Of a DNA stretch of 5,576 bases, positions 1 to 5,551 are shown one piece after another. Each line of letters begins with the position of its first letter. Position 1 is the stretch's first letter. This DNA is from DASZZY01 sp036260395 (GTDB lineage Bacteria; Actinomycetota; UBA4738; CALAEC01): positions 1 through 5,576 of the forward strand of contig DASZZY010000179.1 of the NCBI GenBank assembly GCA_036260395.1, given 5' to 3'. The notes under the pieces are model-generated. The model saw only the letters and a program-made list of their open reading frames with translations. It did no database searches and was not told the origin of the DNA. The position numbers were made by a program, and so were the translations under genes.

Positions 1-201
1 CCCGGCGCCCGCCGCCAGGCGGTCGCCGGCCACGGCGGCCGCCACGCTGGCCGGGACGATGGCGGGGACGAGGACCATCCCCAGGACGACCGGCACCGGG
101 CGGCCCGCGTAGTTGCCCCGCATCGTTCCGGGCGGCGCCCATCGGACCGCGACCGCCACACCGGCCGCGCCGGCGGCGACGGCCAGGCCGAAGGCGATCA
201 G
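1..201 (-). CDS. MraY-like glycosyl-1-phosphate transferase, N-terminal fragment (start uncertain)
   Basis: This frame is open from the end of the glycosyltransferase gene to the window edge; about 67 residues are visible and the rest lies to the left. It encodes a hydrophobic helix (about residues 1-20), then the short polar motif NYAGRPVP, then a second hydrophobic stretch (about 38-58). From memory, a first helix followed by an N-Y-x-G-(R/E)-x-(I/V)-P motif is typical of MraY-like (polyprenyl-phosphate glycosyl-1-phosphate transferase) proteins encoded beside steA/steB and a family 2 glycosyltransferase; I could not verify this. No ATG, GTG or TTG lies in frame before the first helix. CTG at 201-199 overlaps the upstream TGA as CTGA, CTG at 213-211 follows a weak GGGAAG, and the first canonical starts (GTG 159-157, ATG 123-121) would cut into or remove helix 1. 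The coding reading is supported by the residue pattern; the product name is tentative. Confidence 0.5.
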   Translation of the reverse strand, partial: MIAFGLAVAAGAAGVAVAVRWAPPGTMRGNYAGRPVPVVLGMVLVPAIVPASVAAAVAGDRLAAGAG

Positions 202-905
202 GACCGCGGCCAGCGTCTTCCCAACGCTCGCGGGGCGGCGGCGCGCAGGAGGTCGACCCCCTGGCGGGCGCGATGGGCGAACCCCGCGAGGTCGCGGCCG
301 GTCGGGGCGTGGTCCATGGGGACCGGCACCTCCACGACGCGGAAACCGCCCCGGACGGCGTCCACGGTCATCGCGACCTCTACGCCGAACCCGCCGGCCA
401 GCGGCCGGACGGCGTCCAGGAGCTCGCGGCGGACCGCCCGCTGGCCCGACAGCGGCTCGGAGGACCGGAACCCGGACAGCAGCCGGATCACCCCCGCCGC
501 GAGCCGCTTCACGATCCGGAACCCGCCGTGCCTCGGGTCGCGCGGCAGGACGCCGATGGCCAGGTCGGCCCGTCCGTCGAGCACCTCGGCGAGCAGGGCG
601 CCCGCGGCGCTGGCGGAGCCGCCGACGTCGCCGTCCACCAGCAAGTACACGTCGGCCGCCGCCGCCGACAGCCCTCGCTCCAGCGCCGCGCCCTTGCCGG
701 CCGGCCGCCGGGAGGCCAGGACCCGGGCGCCGGCGCTCCGGGCCTCCTCGGCCGTCCCGTCGACCGAGCCGTCGGCCACGACGACGACCTGGTCCACCCC
801 GAGCGATCGGACCGCCGCTACGGTGAGGCCGACGCGGCCGCCCTCGTCCCGGGCGGCGATCACCGCGGCCACGCGGGGGTCACCGCTCGGGCGGCGGGAT
901 GACAC
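198..905 (-). CDS. Family 2 glycosyltransferase (GT-A fold)
   Basis: A 235-residue GT-A type glycosyltransferase that should transfer a sugar from a nucleotide-sugar donor in the cytoplasm; the substrate cannot be read from the sequence. Visible motifs are the N-terminal strand VAAVIAARDE (12-21), nucleotide-binding ADGSVDGT (44-51), GKGAALERGL (70-79), the metal-binding DxD equivalent DGD (91-93), SGQRA (153-157) and the acceptor-side segment FGVEVAMTVDA (173-183). This resembles the dolichyl-phosphate-mannose-synthase-like branch of GT2, but there is no membrane helix at the C-terminus. The start is GTG at 905-903: GGAG (915-912) sits 6 bases before it, so the gene overlaps the 3' end of the steB-like gene by 26 bases. 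A GTG at 872-870 is an alternative with no clear ribosome site. The TGA at 200-198 is followed at once, in another frame, by the MraY-like gene, suggesting that the two work on the same lipid-linked glycan. Family assignment is firm; the pathway is inference. Confidence 0.92.
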   Translation of the reverse strand: MSSRRPSGDPRVAAVIAARDEGGRVGLTVAAVRSLGVDQVVVVADGSVDGTAEEARSAGARVLASRRPAGKGAALERGLSAAAADVYLLVDGDVGGSASAAGALLAEVLDGRADLAIGVLPRDPRHGGFRIVKRLAAGVIRLLSGFRSSEPLSGQRAVRRELLDAVRPLAGGFGVEVAMTVDAVRGGFRVVEVPVPMDHAPTGRDLAGFAHRARQGVDLLRAAAPRALGRRWPRS

Positions 906-1797
906 CGGAGGCTCCGCTCTTGACGCCGAAGTGCCCGCTCTCGCCGGTGGTCAGGAGGTCGTCGAGGGCCAGCACCAGCCCGATCTCCCCGGGGACCTGG
1001 CTCACGTTGTCCTGGGTGACGATCTGCTCCGCCACCGTCCCGTCGCTCCGGAGCAGCGTCACGAACTCGTAGGCCGACTCGAGGGTCTCGGCGGCGGCCA
1101 CCGGCGTCCCGTCGGTGGAGGCCGCGGCCACGAACGGGACCAGGAACCGCTCCGGCTGGGGCGCCGCGGGCTCCGTCCCTCCCCCTACCACCACGATCGC
1201 GTCCGCCTCGCCCAGGTTCCGGACGTCCGAGGCGCTGAGCTGCGGCCCCAGGTTGAGGACGAACTCGCTGGCCAGGAGCTCGGGCAGGACCTCGGGGCCG
1301 GGCGAGGCGGACGAGAGGTCCTCGGCGAGCTCCCTCGCCGCGTCCGCCTTCAGCAGCTCGGGATCCTGCTCGGGATCCTCCCCGATCGCCTGGGCCAGGT
1401 CGAGGCGGTCGGCCTCGGTCGGCAGCGACATGCGGTTGCTCACCGAGAGCAGCGTCAGGATCCGGGCCCCGGCGTCCTCGAGCGTCCGCTGGACGGCGGT
1501 GACGGCGGCGTCGTCGGTCCCCTCCTGGGTCAGCACGAGGAGCTCCCGCCCGGCGAGCTCGTCGGCCACCAGGTACCCGGCCACCTGCTCCCCGAAATCC
1601 GTCCACACCTCCAGATCGGCTTCGAGCTCGTCGACGCGCGCCCGGAGCGAGGCGTTGCCCTTCTCGAGGTCGGCGGTCTGCTCCTCCAGCCGGGTCACGA
1701 TCCCCCGGTTGATCACGGTGGTCCCGGAGAGGACGCCCAGGCCCAGCGCCAGGAACACCGCGACCAGCGAGACGAGGTGGAAGCGGAAGGAGATCAC
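880..1797 (-). CDS. steB: SteB/MctB family protein ("copper transporter" family, PF11382-type)
   Basis: A 305-residue protein with the hallmark N-terminus MISFRFHLVSLVAVFLALGL: a short cytoplasmic start and one membrane helix (about 8-24), then a coiled coil (about 33-65) and a large domain expected outside the membrane. It ends with the HFGVKSGASGVIPPP type tail usual for the family. The Mycobacterium homologue MctB (Rv1698) was described as a copper-efflux-linked protein, hence the common label copper transporter. In Corynebacterium the homologue SteB works with SteA in the RipC-FtsEX cell-separation pathway. The neighbouring steA supports the SteB role here, and I see no metal-binding Cys or His cluster. 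The start is GTG at 1797-1795, fixed by the conserved N-terminus; only a weak GAG precedes it. It follows steA after the only real gap in the operon (73 bases), which holds a possible promoter, and it overlaps the downstream glycosyltransferase by 26 bases. Confidence 0.93.
   Translation of the reverse strand: MISFRFHLVSLVAVFLALGLGVLSGTTVINRGIVTRLEEQTADLEKGNASLRARVDELEADLEVWTDFGEQVAGYLVADELAGRELLVLTQEGTDDAAVTAVQRTLEDAGARILTLLSVSNRMSLPTEADRLDLAQAIGEDPEQDPELLKADAARELAEDLSSASPGPEVLPELLASEFVLNLGPQLSASDVRNLGEADAIVVVGGGTEPAAPQPERFLVPFVAAASTDGTPVAAAETLESAYEFVTLLRSDGTVAEQIVTQDNVSQVPGEIGLVLALDDLLTTGESGHFGVKSGASGVIPPPER
912..915 (-). promoter_or_regulatory. Ribosome binding site of the glycosyltransferase
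   Basis: GGAG lies 6 bases upstream of the GTG at 905-903, inside the end of the steB-like gene. It favours this start over the GTG at 872-870, which has no comparable site. Confidence 0.6.
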
Positions 1798-1838
1798 CGC
1801 TCGACGTCGGTCGGCCGGCCGCTCATCGGTGCGGCCAT
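1794..1838 (-). other. Tiny leader frame coupled to the steB start
   Basis: An ATG at 1838-1836 opens a 14-codon frame (MAAPMSGRPTDVER), with a second in-frame ATG at 1826-1824. Its TGA (1796-1794) overlaps the steB GTG as GTGA, the same arrangement as at the recN/M23-like junction. If translated, ribosomes ending here would be placed on the steB start, which otherwise has only a weak ribosome site. In such GC-rich sequence a frame this short can easily arise by chance, so this is a candidate only. Confidence 0.25.
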
Positions 1839-1842
1839 TGTA
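1837..1842 (-). promoter_or_regulatory. Possible internal promoter (-10 TACAAT) for steB and downstream genes
   Basis: TACAAT, one base from the sigma-70 -10 consensus, stands in the only intergenic gap of the operon in otherwise AT-poor DNA. Transcription would start near 1830, about 30 bases before the steB GTG. No good -35 is seen 16-19 bases upstream, where the sequence is GC-only or nearly so. Many actinobacterial promoters have weak -35 elements, so the site is plausible but unproven. Confidence 0.35.
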
Positions 1843-1870
1843 GGGCGGGCGGCGGCGCGACCGGCCGGCG

Positions 1871-3043
1871 CTAGAACAGCTCGCCGATCCGGAACAGCAC
1901 CTGCCGCCCCATCTCCAGCAGCTGACGGAGGAAGAGCTGCAGCGGCTGTGACACCGCGACCACCGCCACCATCGAGAACAGCGCCGCGGCCACGAGGAGC
2001 GCCACGTCGCGGCCGCGGACGCTCCCCCGGTACATCCGGGAGACGCCCTTGGCGTCGACCAAGATCTCCCCCACCCGGAGGCGGACCAGGAACGTGCTGG
2101 CCATGCCGCCCCGGCCCTTGTCGAGGAACTCCCGCAGGTTGCCGTGGCTGCCCACCGCCACGATCAGGTCGGCGCCCTTCTCGTGGCCCAGCAGGTAGGC
2201 CATGTCCTCGCTGGTCCCGGCCCCCTCGATGACCTTGAACGGCAGGTCCAGCTCCTCGAGGCGGGCCCGCCCCGGCGCGTGCCCCCCCGGATAGGCGTGG
2301 AGCACGATCTCAGCCCCCGACCGCAGCGCCCGCTCGGAGACGCTGTCCATGTCGCCGACGATGAGGTCGGGACGGTACCCCTGCTCGAGGAGCGCGTCGG
2401 CGCCGCCGTCGACGCCCACCAGCACGGGCTTCACGTCGCGGACGTACGCCCGGAGCGCTGCGAGGTCCTCCCGGTATCGCGTCCCGCGCACGACGACCAG
2501 CACGTGGCGGTGCGTGAGGTCCAGGTCGAGGTCCGGCATCCCCTCCCCGCCGAACAGGAGATCGCGCTCCCGCTGGAGGTACTCGACCGTGTTCCGGGCG
2601 AAGGCGTCGAACTGTCCCGCCAGCCGCTTCCGGGCCTCGTCCATCGCCGAGAGCACCGAGGCCTCCGACTGGCGGATCCCGACGCCCGCCAGCTGCCCGT
2701 CGAGCAGCACCCGGTCGCCCTCGATCCGAAGGTCGTCGCCCTCGCGGACCTTGCTCATGAGGAGCCGCCCGACCCCGTCCAACAGCGGGATGCCGGCCTG
2801 GACCAGCAGGAGGGGGCCCAGGTTCGGGTACCGGCCGGTGATGGAGGGGGAGGCGTTGACCACCGCGCCCACGCCGCGGGCGACCAGCCCCTCCGCGGCC
2901 ACGCGGTCCAGGTCCTCGTGGTCGATGACGGCGATGTCGCCGGGCTGGATGCGGGTCAGCAGGCGCTTCGTCCTGCCGTCGACGCGGGCCGTCGACGTGG
3001 CCCGCCTAACCCTTCGAGCGCTGCCTCTGGCGGCCAGTCGCAG
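1871..3043 (-). CDS. steA: SteA-like protein: thiamin-pyrophosphokinase-like domain with C-terminal membrane anchor
   Basis: A 390-residue protein if started at CTG 3043-3041. The N-terminal part carries the conserved ARVDGRTK (19-26), PGDIAVIDHEDLDR (34-47) and NASPSITGRYPNLGP (63-77) segments of SteA (Rv1697) proteins. The central domain is thiamin-pyrophosphokinase-like, with VDGGADALLEQG (211-222), PDLIVGDMDSVS (225-236) and GTSEDMA (276-282). One membrane helix near 346-366 and a short amphipathic tail follow. In Corynebacterium SteA partners SteB in cell separation, and the TPK-like domain is not thought to make thiamin diphosphate. No ATG, GTG or TTG exists between the in-frame TGA at 3052-3050 and GTG 2902-2900. 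Starting at 2902 would delete the conserved first 47 residues. CTG 3043 has a strong Shine-Dalgarno sequence (3057-3050) and gives the usual family length; a second CTG at 3037-3035 is an alternative. The gene overlaps the end of the M23-like gene by 38 bases. Identity is firm and the start is inferred. Confidence 0.93.
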   Translation of the reverse strand: MRLAARGSARRVRRATSTARVDGRTKRLLTRIQPGDIAVIDHEDLDRVAAEGLVARGVGAVVNASPSITGRYPNLGPLLLVQAGIPLLDGVGRLLMSKVREGDDLRIEGDRVLLDGQLAGVGIRQSEASVLSAMDEARKRLAGQFDAFARNTVEYLQRERDLLFGGEGMPDLDLDLTHRHVLVVVRGTRYREDLAALRAYVRDVKPVLVGVDGGADALLEQGYRPDLIVGDMDSVSERALRSGAEIVLHAYPGGHAPGRARLEELDLPFKVIEGAGTSEDMAYLLGHEKGADLIVAVGSHGNLREFLDKGRGGMASTFLVRLRVGEILVDAKGVSRMYRGSVRGRDVALLVAAALFSMVAVVAVSQPLQLFLRQLLEMGRQVLFRIGELF

Positions 3044-3782
3044 CCCGCTTCACCTCCATGTGGACGTGGGGCACGTCCCCGTCCACGTACCGGTCCACCT
3101 GGGACTCGAACGCGAATCGGCGCGCCGTGCCGATCCGGGTCACGGACGCCTCCACGCGCTCGCCCGGGACCAGCGTAACCCCCTCGAGGTGGAGCATCAC
3201 GACCCGGCGTCGGGGCGCGGCCGCCGGCCGGATCTCGACCCGGACGTCCCAGTGCCGGCCGTACAGGCGGTAGCGCCGGACCTCCGTGACCGTCCCCGTG
3301 ACCGGCGCCAGGGCCGTCCGCCCCCGCGGAAGGACCGCGTCCACCGCTGACGTGGCGCCCGAGGCCCGCCCGCGGGTGTCCATCACGATGTAGGCCGGCC
3401 CGCCGCGAGCGCCCCGGGGCGGGTTGAACTTCCACCGGTTCCGGCACACGGCGCAGCGGCCGACGGGACGGAGGTCCACGGCGTCACCGAAGGACGCCTC
3501 GTGGAACGCCACGGCGACGACGTCGGGCGAGAGGCCGCGAAGCTCCACCGGGCCCCCCCGGGCGAACACCGGCAGCCGGTCGCCCGGCTGGGGCCGCCGA
3601 GCCGCGGGATCTGCCTCCAGCGGTCCGTCCTGGCGAGCAGCGGCCACGGCCGCCGGCCGGACCCCCACGGAGGTGGCCCCCTCGACGAGGAGCGCCGAGC
3701 CCCACACCGCGGACGTGGCCACCCACAGGGCCCCGATCAGGATCAGCGACCAGCGGCCCGTCCGCCGGTGCGGCCGGATCAC
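3006..3782 (-). CDS. Membrane-anchored M23/LytM-like protein, probably catalytically defective
   Basis: A 258-residue protein with a basic N-terminus (RPHRRTGR), one membrane helix (about 12-33) and an extracytoplasmic part ending in an M23-like fold. TSAVDAVLPRGRTALAPVTGTV (144-165, written here as key residues Asp148, Pro152, Gly154, Ala159-Pro160, Gly163) matches the HxxxD...PxGTPVxAPxxGxV core of M23 peptidases. VVMLHLEGV (194-202, His198) matches the YAHL strand, and PHVHMEV (238-244, His239 and His241) matches the GPHLHFEV motif. The first zinc-ligand His, four residues before Asp148, is Thr144, so peptidase activity is doubtful; non-catalytic LytM proteins such as EnvC act as hydrolase regulators. 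A CxxC (110-113) sits in an insertion before the core. The start is GTG 3782-3780, with GGAG 5 bases upstream (3791-3788), overlapping the recN stop as GTGA. Its place between recN and steA suggests a role in peptidoglycan remodelling with SteA and SteB. The gene call is firm, the fold likely and the role inferred. Confidence 0.82.
   Translation of the reverse strand: MIRPHRRTGRWSLILIGALWVATSAVWGSALLVEGATSVGVRPAAVAAARQDGPLEADPAARRPQPGDRLPVFARGGPVELRGLSPDVVAVAFHEASFGDAVDLRPVGRCAVCRNRWKFNPPRGARGGPAYIVMDTRGRASGATSAVDAVLPRGRTALAPVTGTVTEVRRYRLYGRHWDVRVEIRPAAAPRRRVVMLHLEGVTLVPGERVEASVTRIGTARRFAFESQVDRYVDGDVPHVHMEVKRAATGRQRQRSKG
3050..3057 (-). promoter_or_regulatory. Strong Shine-Dalgarno sequence placing the steA start at CTG
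   Basis: GGAGGTGA, an 8-base match to the anti-Shine-Dalgarno end of 16S rRNA, ends 6 bases before CTG 3043-3041 (9 bases from the GGAGG core). It lies inside the last codons of the M23-like gene. Its last three bases are also the in-frame TGA that closes the steA frame upstream, so a steA start must lie downstream of it. No other initiation codon fits this site. Confidence 0.7.
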
Positions 3783-5422
3783 GCCTTCTCCCGCGCCGCC
3801 TCGGCCAGGAGCTGCTCGGCGTGGGCGGCGGCCTCCTGGGTCGGGACCCCCGAGAGCATGCGCGTGAGCTCCTCCACGCGGGTGGCTCTCTCCAGGGCCG
3901 CCACGCGCGCCGTCCCTGCGTCCTTCGTCACGCGGAAGTGGCGGTCGGCGAAGCAGGCGATCTGAGGGAGGTGCGTGACGACCAGGACCTGTCGCCGGCG
4001 CGCCAGCCGGGCGAGGCGGCGCCCGACGGCCACGCCGGCCCGGCCCCCGATCCCGGCGTCGACCTCGTCGAACACGAGCGTCGGCACCTCGTCGAGGTCG
4101 GCCAGGACGGTCCGGCACGCCAGCATGGTCCGCGACAGCTCGCCTCCGGACGCCACGTCCGAGAGCGGCATCGGGGGCTGGCCGGCCCCAGCGGAGAATC
4201 GGAGGACGGCGGCCTCGGCGCCATCCGGCCCCGCCGCCGGAGCGCGCTCCAGCGCCACCTCGACCGACGCGCCCGTCATCCCCAGGTCGTGGAGCTCGGC
4301 CCGCAGCGCGTCCGCCAGCCGGGGGGCCGCCGCGGAGCGGCTGGCCGAGAGGTCCTCCGCCAGCGCCGCGACCTCGGACCGGAGGGCCGACGACTCGGCG
4401 GCCAGCTCGTCCCGCTCCTCTCCGGAGCGCTCGAGGGCCTCCATCCGGGTCCGGGCGCGCTCGAGGTACCCGTGGATCGCCCGTTCCCCCTCGCCGTACT
4501 TGCGCCGGAGTGACGCGATCGCCGCCAGCCGCTCCTGGACGGCCTCCAGCCGGCCGGGATCGAGCTCGACGGCATCGGCCCGGGCGCGGAGGTCGGCGCC
4601 CACGTCGTCCGCGTCCGCGGCCAGCGAGCCCAGGCGCGCGGCGACCTCGCCCGCGGTCCGGTCGAGGGCCGCGGCCTCCCGTGCCGCAGCCGAGGCACGC
4701 GCCAGCGCCTCGAGCGCTCCGCCCTCGTCGCCGAGCGCCGCCCGCGCGCTGGCCAGCAGGTCGCGGATGCGCTCGGCGTGCGCCAGCCGGGCCTGTTCGT
4801 CCTCGAGCTCGGCGACCTCACCGTCGCGGAGGTGGGCCGCCTCGATCTCGGCGACCTGGTACCGCAGGAGGTCCTTCTCCCGCTCCCGCTCGCGGGCCTC
4901 CTCGTCGAGCCGGGCCAGCGCCGCCTCGGCCCTGCGCAGCCGGGCATGTACGTCCCGGTACCGGCCGACCCGTTCCAGCTGGTCTGGGCCCGCGAAGCGG
5001 TCGAGGAAACTGAGCTGGGCCGCCGGGGAGAGCAGCCGCTGGGTCTGGTGCTGCCCGTGCATCTCGACGAGCTCCCGTCCGAGCTCCGCCAGCGTCCCCA
5101 CCGGGCACAGCTGGCCGCCGGCCCGCGCCGAGGAGCGGCCGTCGCGGCCCACGGCGCGAGCCAGGACGAGCTCGCCGTCCTCCGCCCACTCGGCCACGGA
5201 GGCGCGGTCGGCGACGGCGAACCGGGCCTCGACCCGGGCCCTCGAGGCACGGGCCCGGACGAGGCCGGTGCGGGCCCGCGCCCCGAGGGCCAGGCTGAGT
5301 CCCACCGTGACCATGGTCTTGCCGGCGCCGGTCTCGCCGGTCAGGACGTTCAGCCCCGGCGCCAGCTCCACATCGACGTCGTCGATCACACCGAGGCCGG
5401 AGATGTGCAGCTCGGCGAGCAC
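3779..5422 (-). CDS. recN: DNA repair ATPase RecN
   Basis: A 547-residue SMC-like ATPase that acts early in double-strand-break repair in the cytoplasm, a normal length for RecN. The N-terminus MLAELHISGLGVIDDVDVEL is typical. Walker A is GETGAGKT (29-36), followed by the RecN landmark MHGQHQTQRLLSP and long charged coiled-coil arms (roughly 150-350). The C-terminal ATPase half has the ABC signature ASGGELSR (424-431), Walker B LVFDEVDAGIGG with Asp452 and Glu453, and the switch His484 in VVTHLPQIA. All key residues are present. The start is GTG 5422-5420, the first canonical start after the in-frame stop at 5491-5489, and it matches the family N-terminus. No Shine-Dalgarno sequence precedes it, and a TAGTAT lies 7 bases upstream, suggesting a leaderless message. 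The stop overlaps the start of the M23-like gene. I see no LexA-type palindrome (TCGAAC-N4-GTTCGA) in the visible upstream region. Confidence 0.98.
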   Translation of the reverse strand: MLAELHISGLGVIDDVDVELAPGLNVLTGETGAGKTMVTVGLSLALGARARTGLVRARASRARVEARFAVADRASVAEWAEDGELVLARAVGRDGRSSARAGGQLCPVGTLAELGRELVEMHGQHQTQRLLSPAAQLSFLDRFAGPDQLERVGRYRDVHARLRRAEAALARLDEEAREREREKDLLRYQVAEIEAAHLRDGEVAELEDEQARLAHAERIRDLLASARAALGDEGGALEALARASAAAREAAALDRTAGEVAARLGSLAADADDVGADLRARADAVELDPGRLEAVQERLAAIASLRRKYGEGERAIHGYLERARTRMEALERSGEERDELAAESSALRSEVAALAEDLSASRSAAAPRLADALRAELHDLGMTGASVEVALERAPAAGPDGAEAAVLRFSAGAGQPPMPLSDVASGGELSRTMLACRTVLADLDEVPTLVFDEVDAGIGGRAGVAVGRRLARLARRRQVLVVTHLPQIACFADRHFRVTKDAGTARVAALERATRVEELTRMLSGVPTQEAAAHAEQLLAEAAREKA

Positions 5423-5429
5423 GGGCGGG

Positions 5430-5435
5430 ATACTA
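5430..5435 (-). promoter_or_regulatory. Candidate -10 (TAGTAT) for recN, implying leaderless transcription
   Basis: TAGTAT ends 7 bases before the recN GTG, so transcription would begin at or within a base or two of the start codon. This agrees with the missing ribosome site, and leaderless messages are common in Actinomycetota. No recognisable -35 is present at 16-19 bases; the spacer region is occupied by the GC inverted repeat at 5441-5459. Confidence 0.4.
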
Positions 5436-5440
5436 CCGCC

Positions 5441-5459
5441 GGCCGCCGACGCGGCGGCC
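5441..5459. repeat. Perfect 8-bp inverted repeat upstream of recN
   Basis: GGCCGCCG and CGGCGGCC are separated by ACG. The repeat lies where the -10 to -35 spacer and -35 of the proposed recN promoter would be. It could be an operator half-site pair, but short GC palindromes occur readily by chance in this base composition. Confidence 0.4.
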
Positions 5460-5482
5460 TCGGAAATTCCCGGGCGAAGTGG

Positions 5483-5509
5483 TTGACATCACCGAAAAGG
5501 GGGTAGGAT
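5483..5509 (+). promoter_or_regulatory. Possible divergent sigma-70-type promoter (TTGACA ... TAGGAT)
   Basis: A perfect -35 TTGACA (5483-5488) and a good actinobacterial -10 TAGGAT (5504-5509) face right, away from recN. The spacer is 15 bases, shorter than the usual 16-18. Transcription would start near 5516, exactly where a hairpin begins, and run out of the window. The served gene or RNA is not visible. Confidence 0.45.
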
Positions 5510-5547
5510 GAGCGCGGAGGCGGACCATAGTCCCCTCCACCCCCTTT
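5496..5547. repeat. Nested inverted repeats over the divergent promoter and its start
   Basis: The outer arms AAAGGGGGT (5496-5504) and ACCCCCTTT (5539-5547) are perfect 9-bp complements, extendable to 12 bp with one extra A if GGA (5506-5508) pairs with TCC (5536-5538). Inside is a second hairpin: GGAGGCGGAC (5516-5525), loop CATA, GTCCCCTCC (5530-5538), 9 pairs with one bulged C. The outer left arm overlaps the -10 of the divergent promoter, and the inner hairpin would form the 5' end of its transcript. Confidence 0.55.
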
Positions 5548-5551
5548 CCCC

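Noticed and set aside
198..240. Programmed -1 frameshift fusing the glycosyltransferase to the MraY-like frame
   Set aside because: The MraY-like frame is open upstream and lies in the -1 frame, but no good slippery heptamer is present. A CTGA overlap start is simpler.
1801..1870. CCGGCCGG-type repeats flanking the steA/steB gap as a terminator
   Set aside because: The repeats are short GC palindromes, do not form a convincing long stem, and have no T-run on the minus strand.
316..2232. Long plus-strand open frame of 638 codons antisense to the glycosyltransferase, steB and steA
   Set aside because: It covers parts of three well recognised minus-strand genes, and its translation is Arg/Pro/Ser/Gly-rich low-complexity text, typical of shadow frames in very GC-rich DNA.
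3783..4118. Extension of the M23-like gene upstream to a start at 4118
   Set aside because: This part overlaps recN, is Arg/Gly/Pro-rich with no domain, and would put over 100 disordered residues before the membrane helix. GTG 3782 has a ribosome site and the classic GTGA overlap.
3975..5486. Plus-strand open frame of 503 codons antisense to recN
   Set aside because: It is Ser/Arg/Ala-rich with no motif and lies wholly opposite a clear recN; it reflects codon-position GC bias.
5495..5547. Intrinsic terminator on the minus strand (stem ending in CCCCCTTTT)
   Set aside because: The outer arms pair and a short T-run follows, but the loop is over 30 bases and the T-run is only four long, so it is weaker than a typical terminator.
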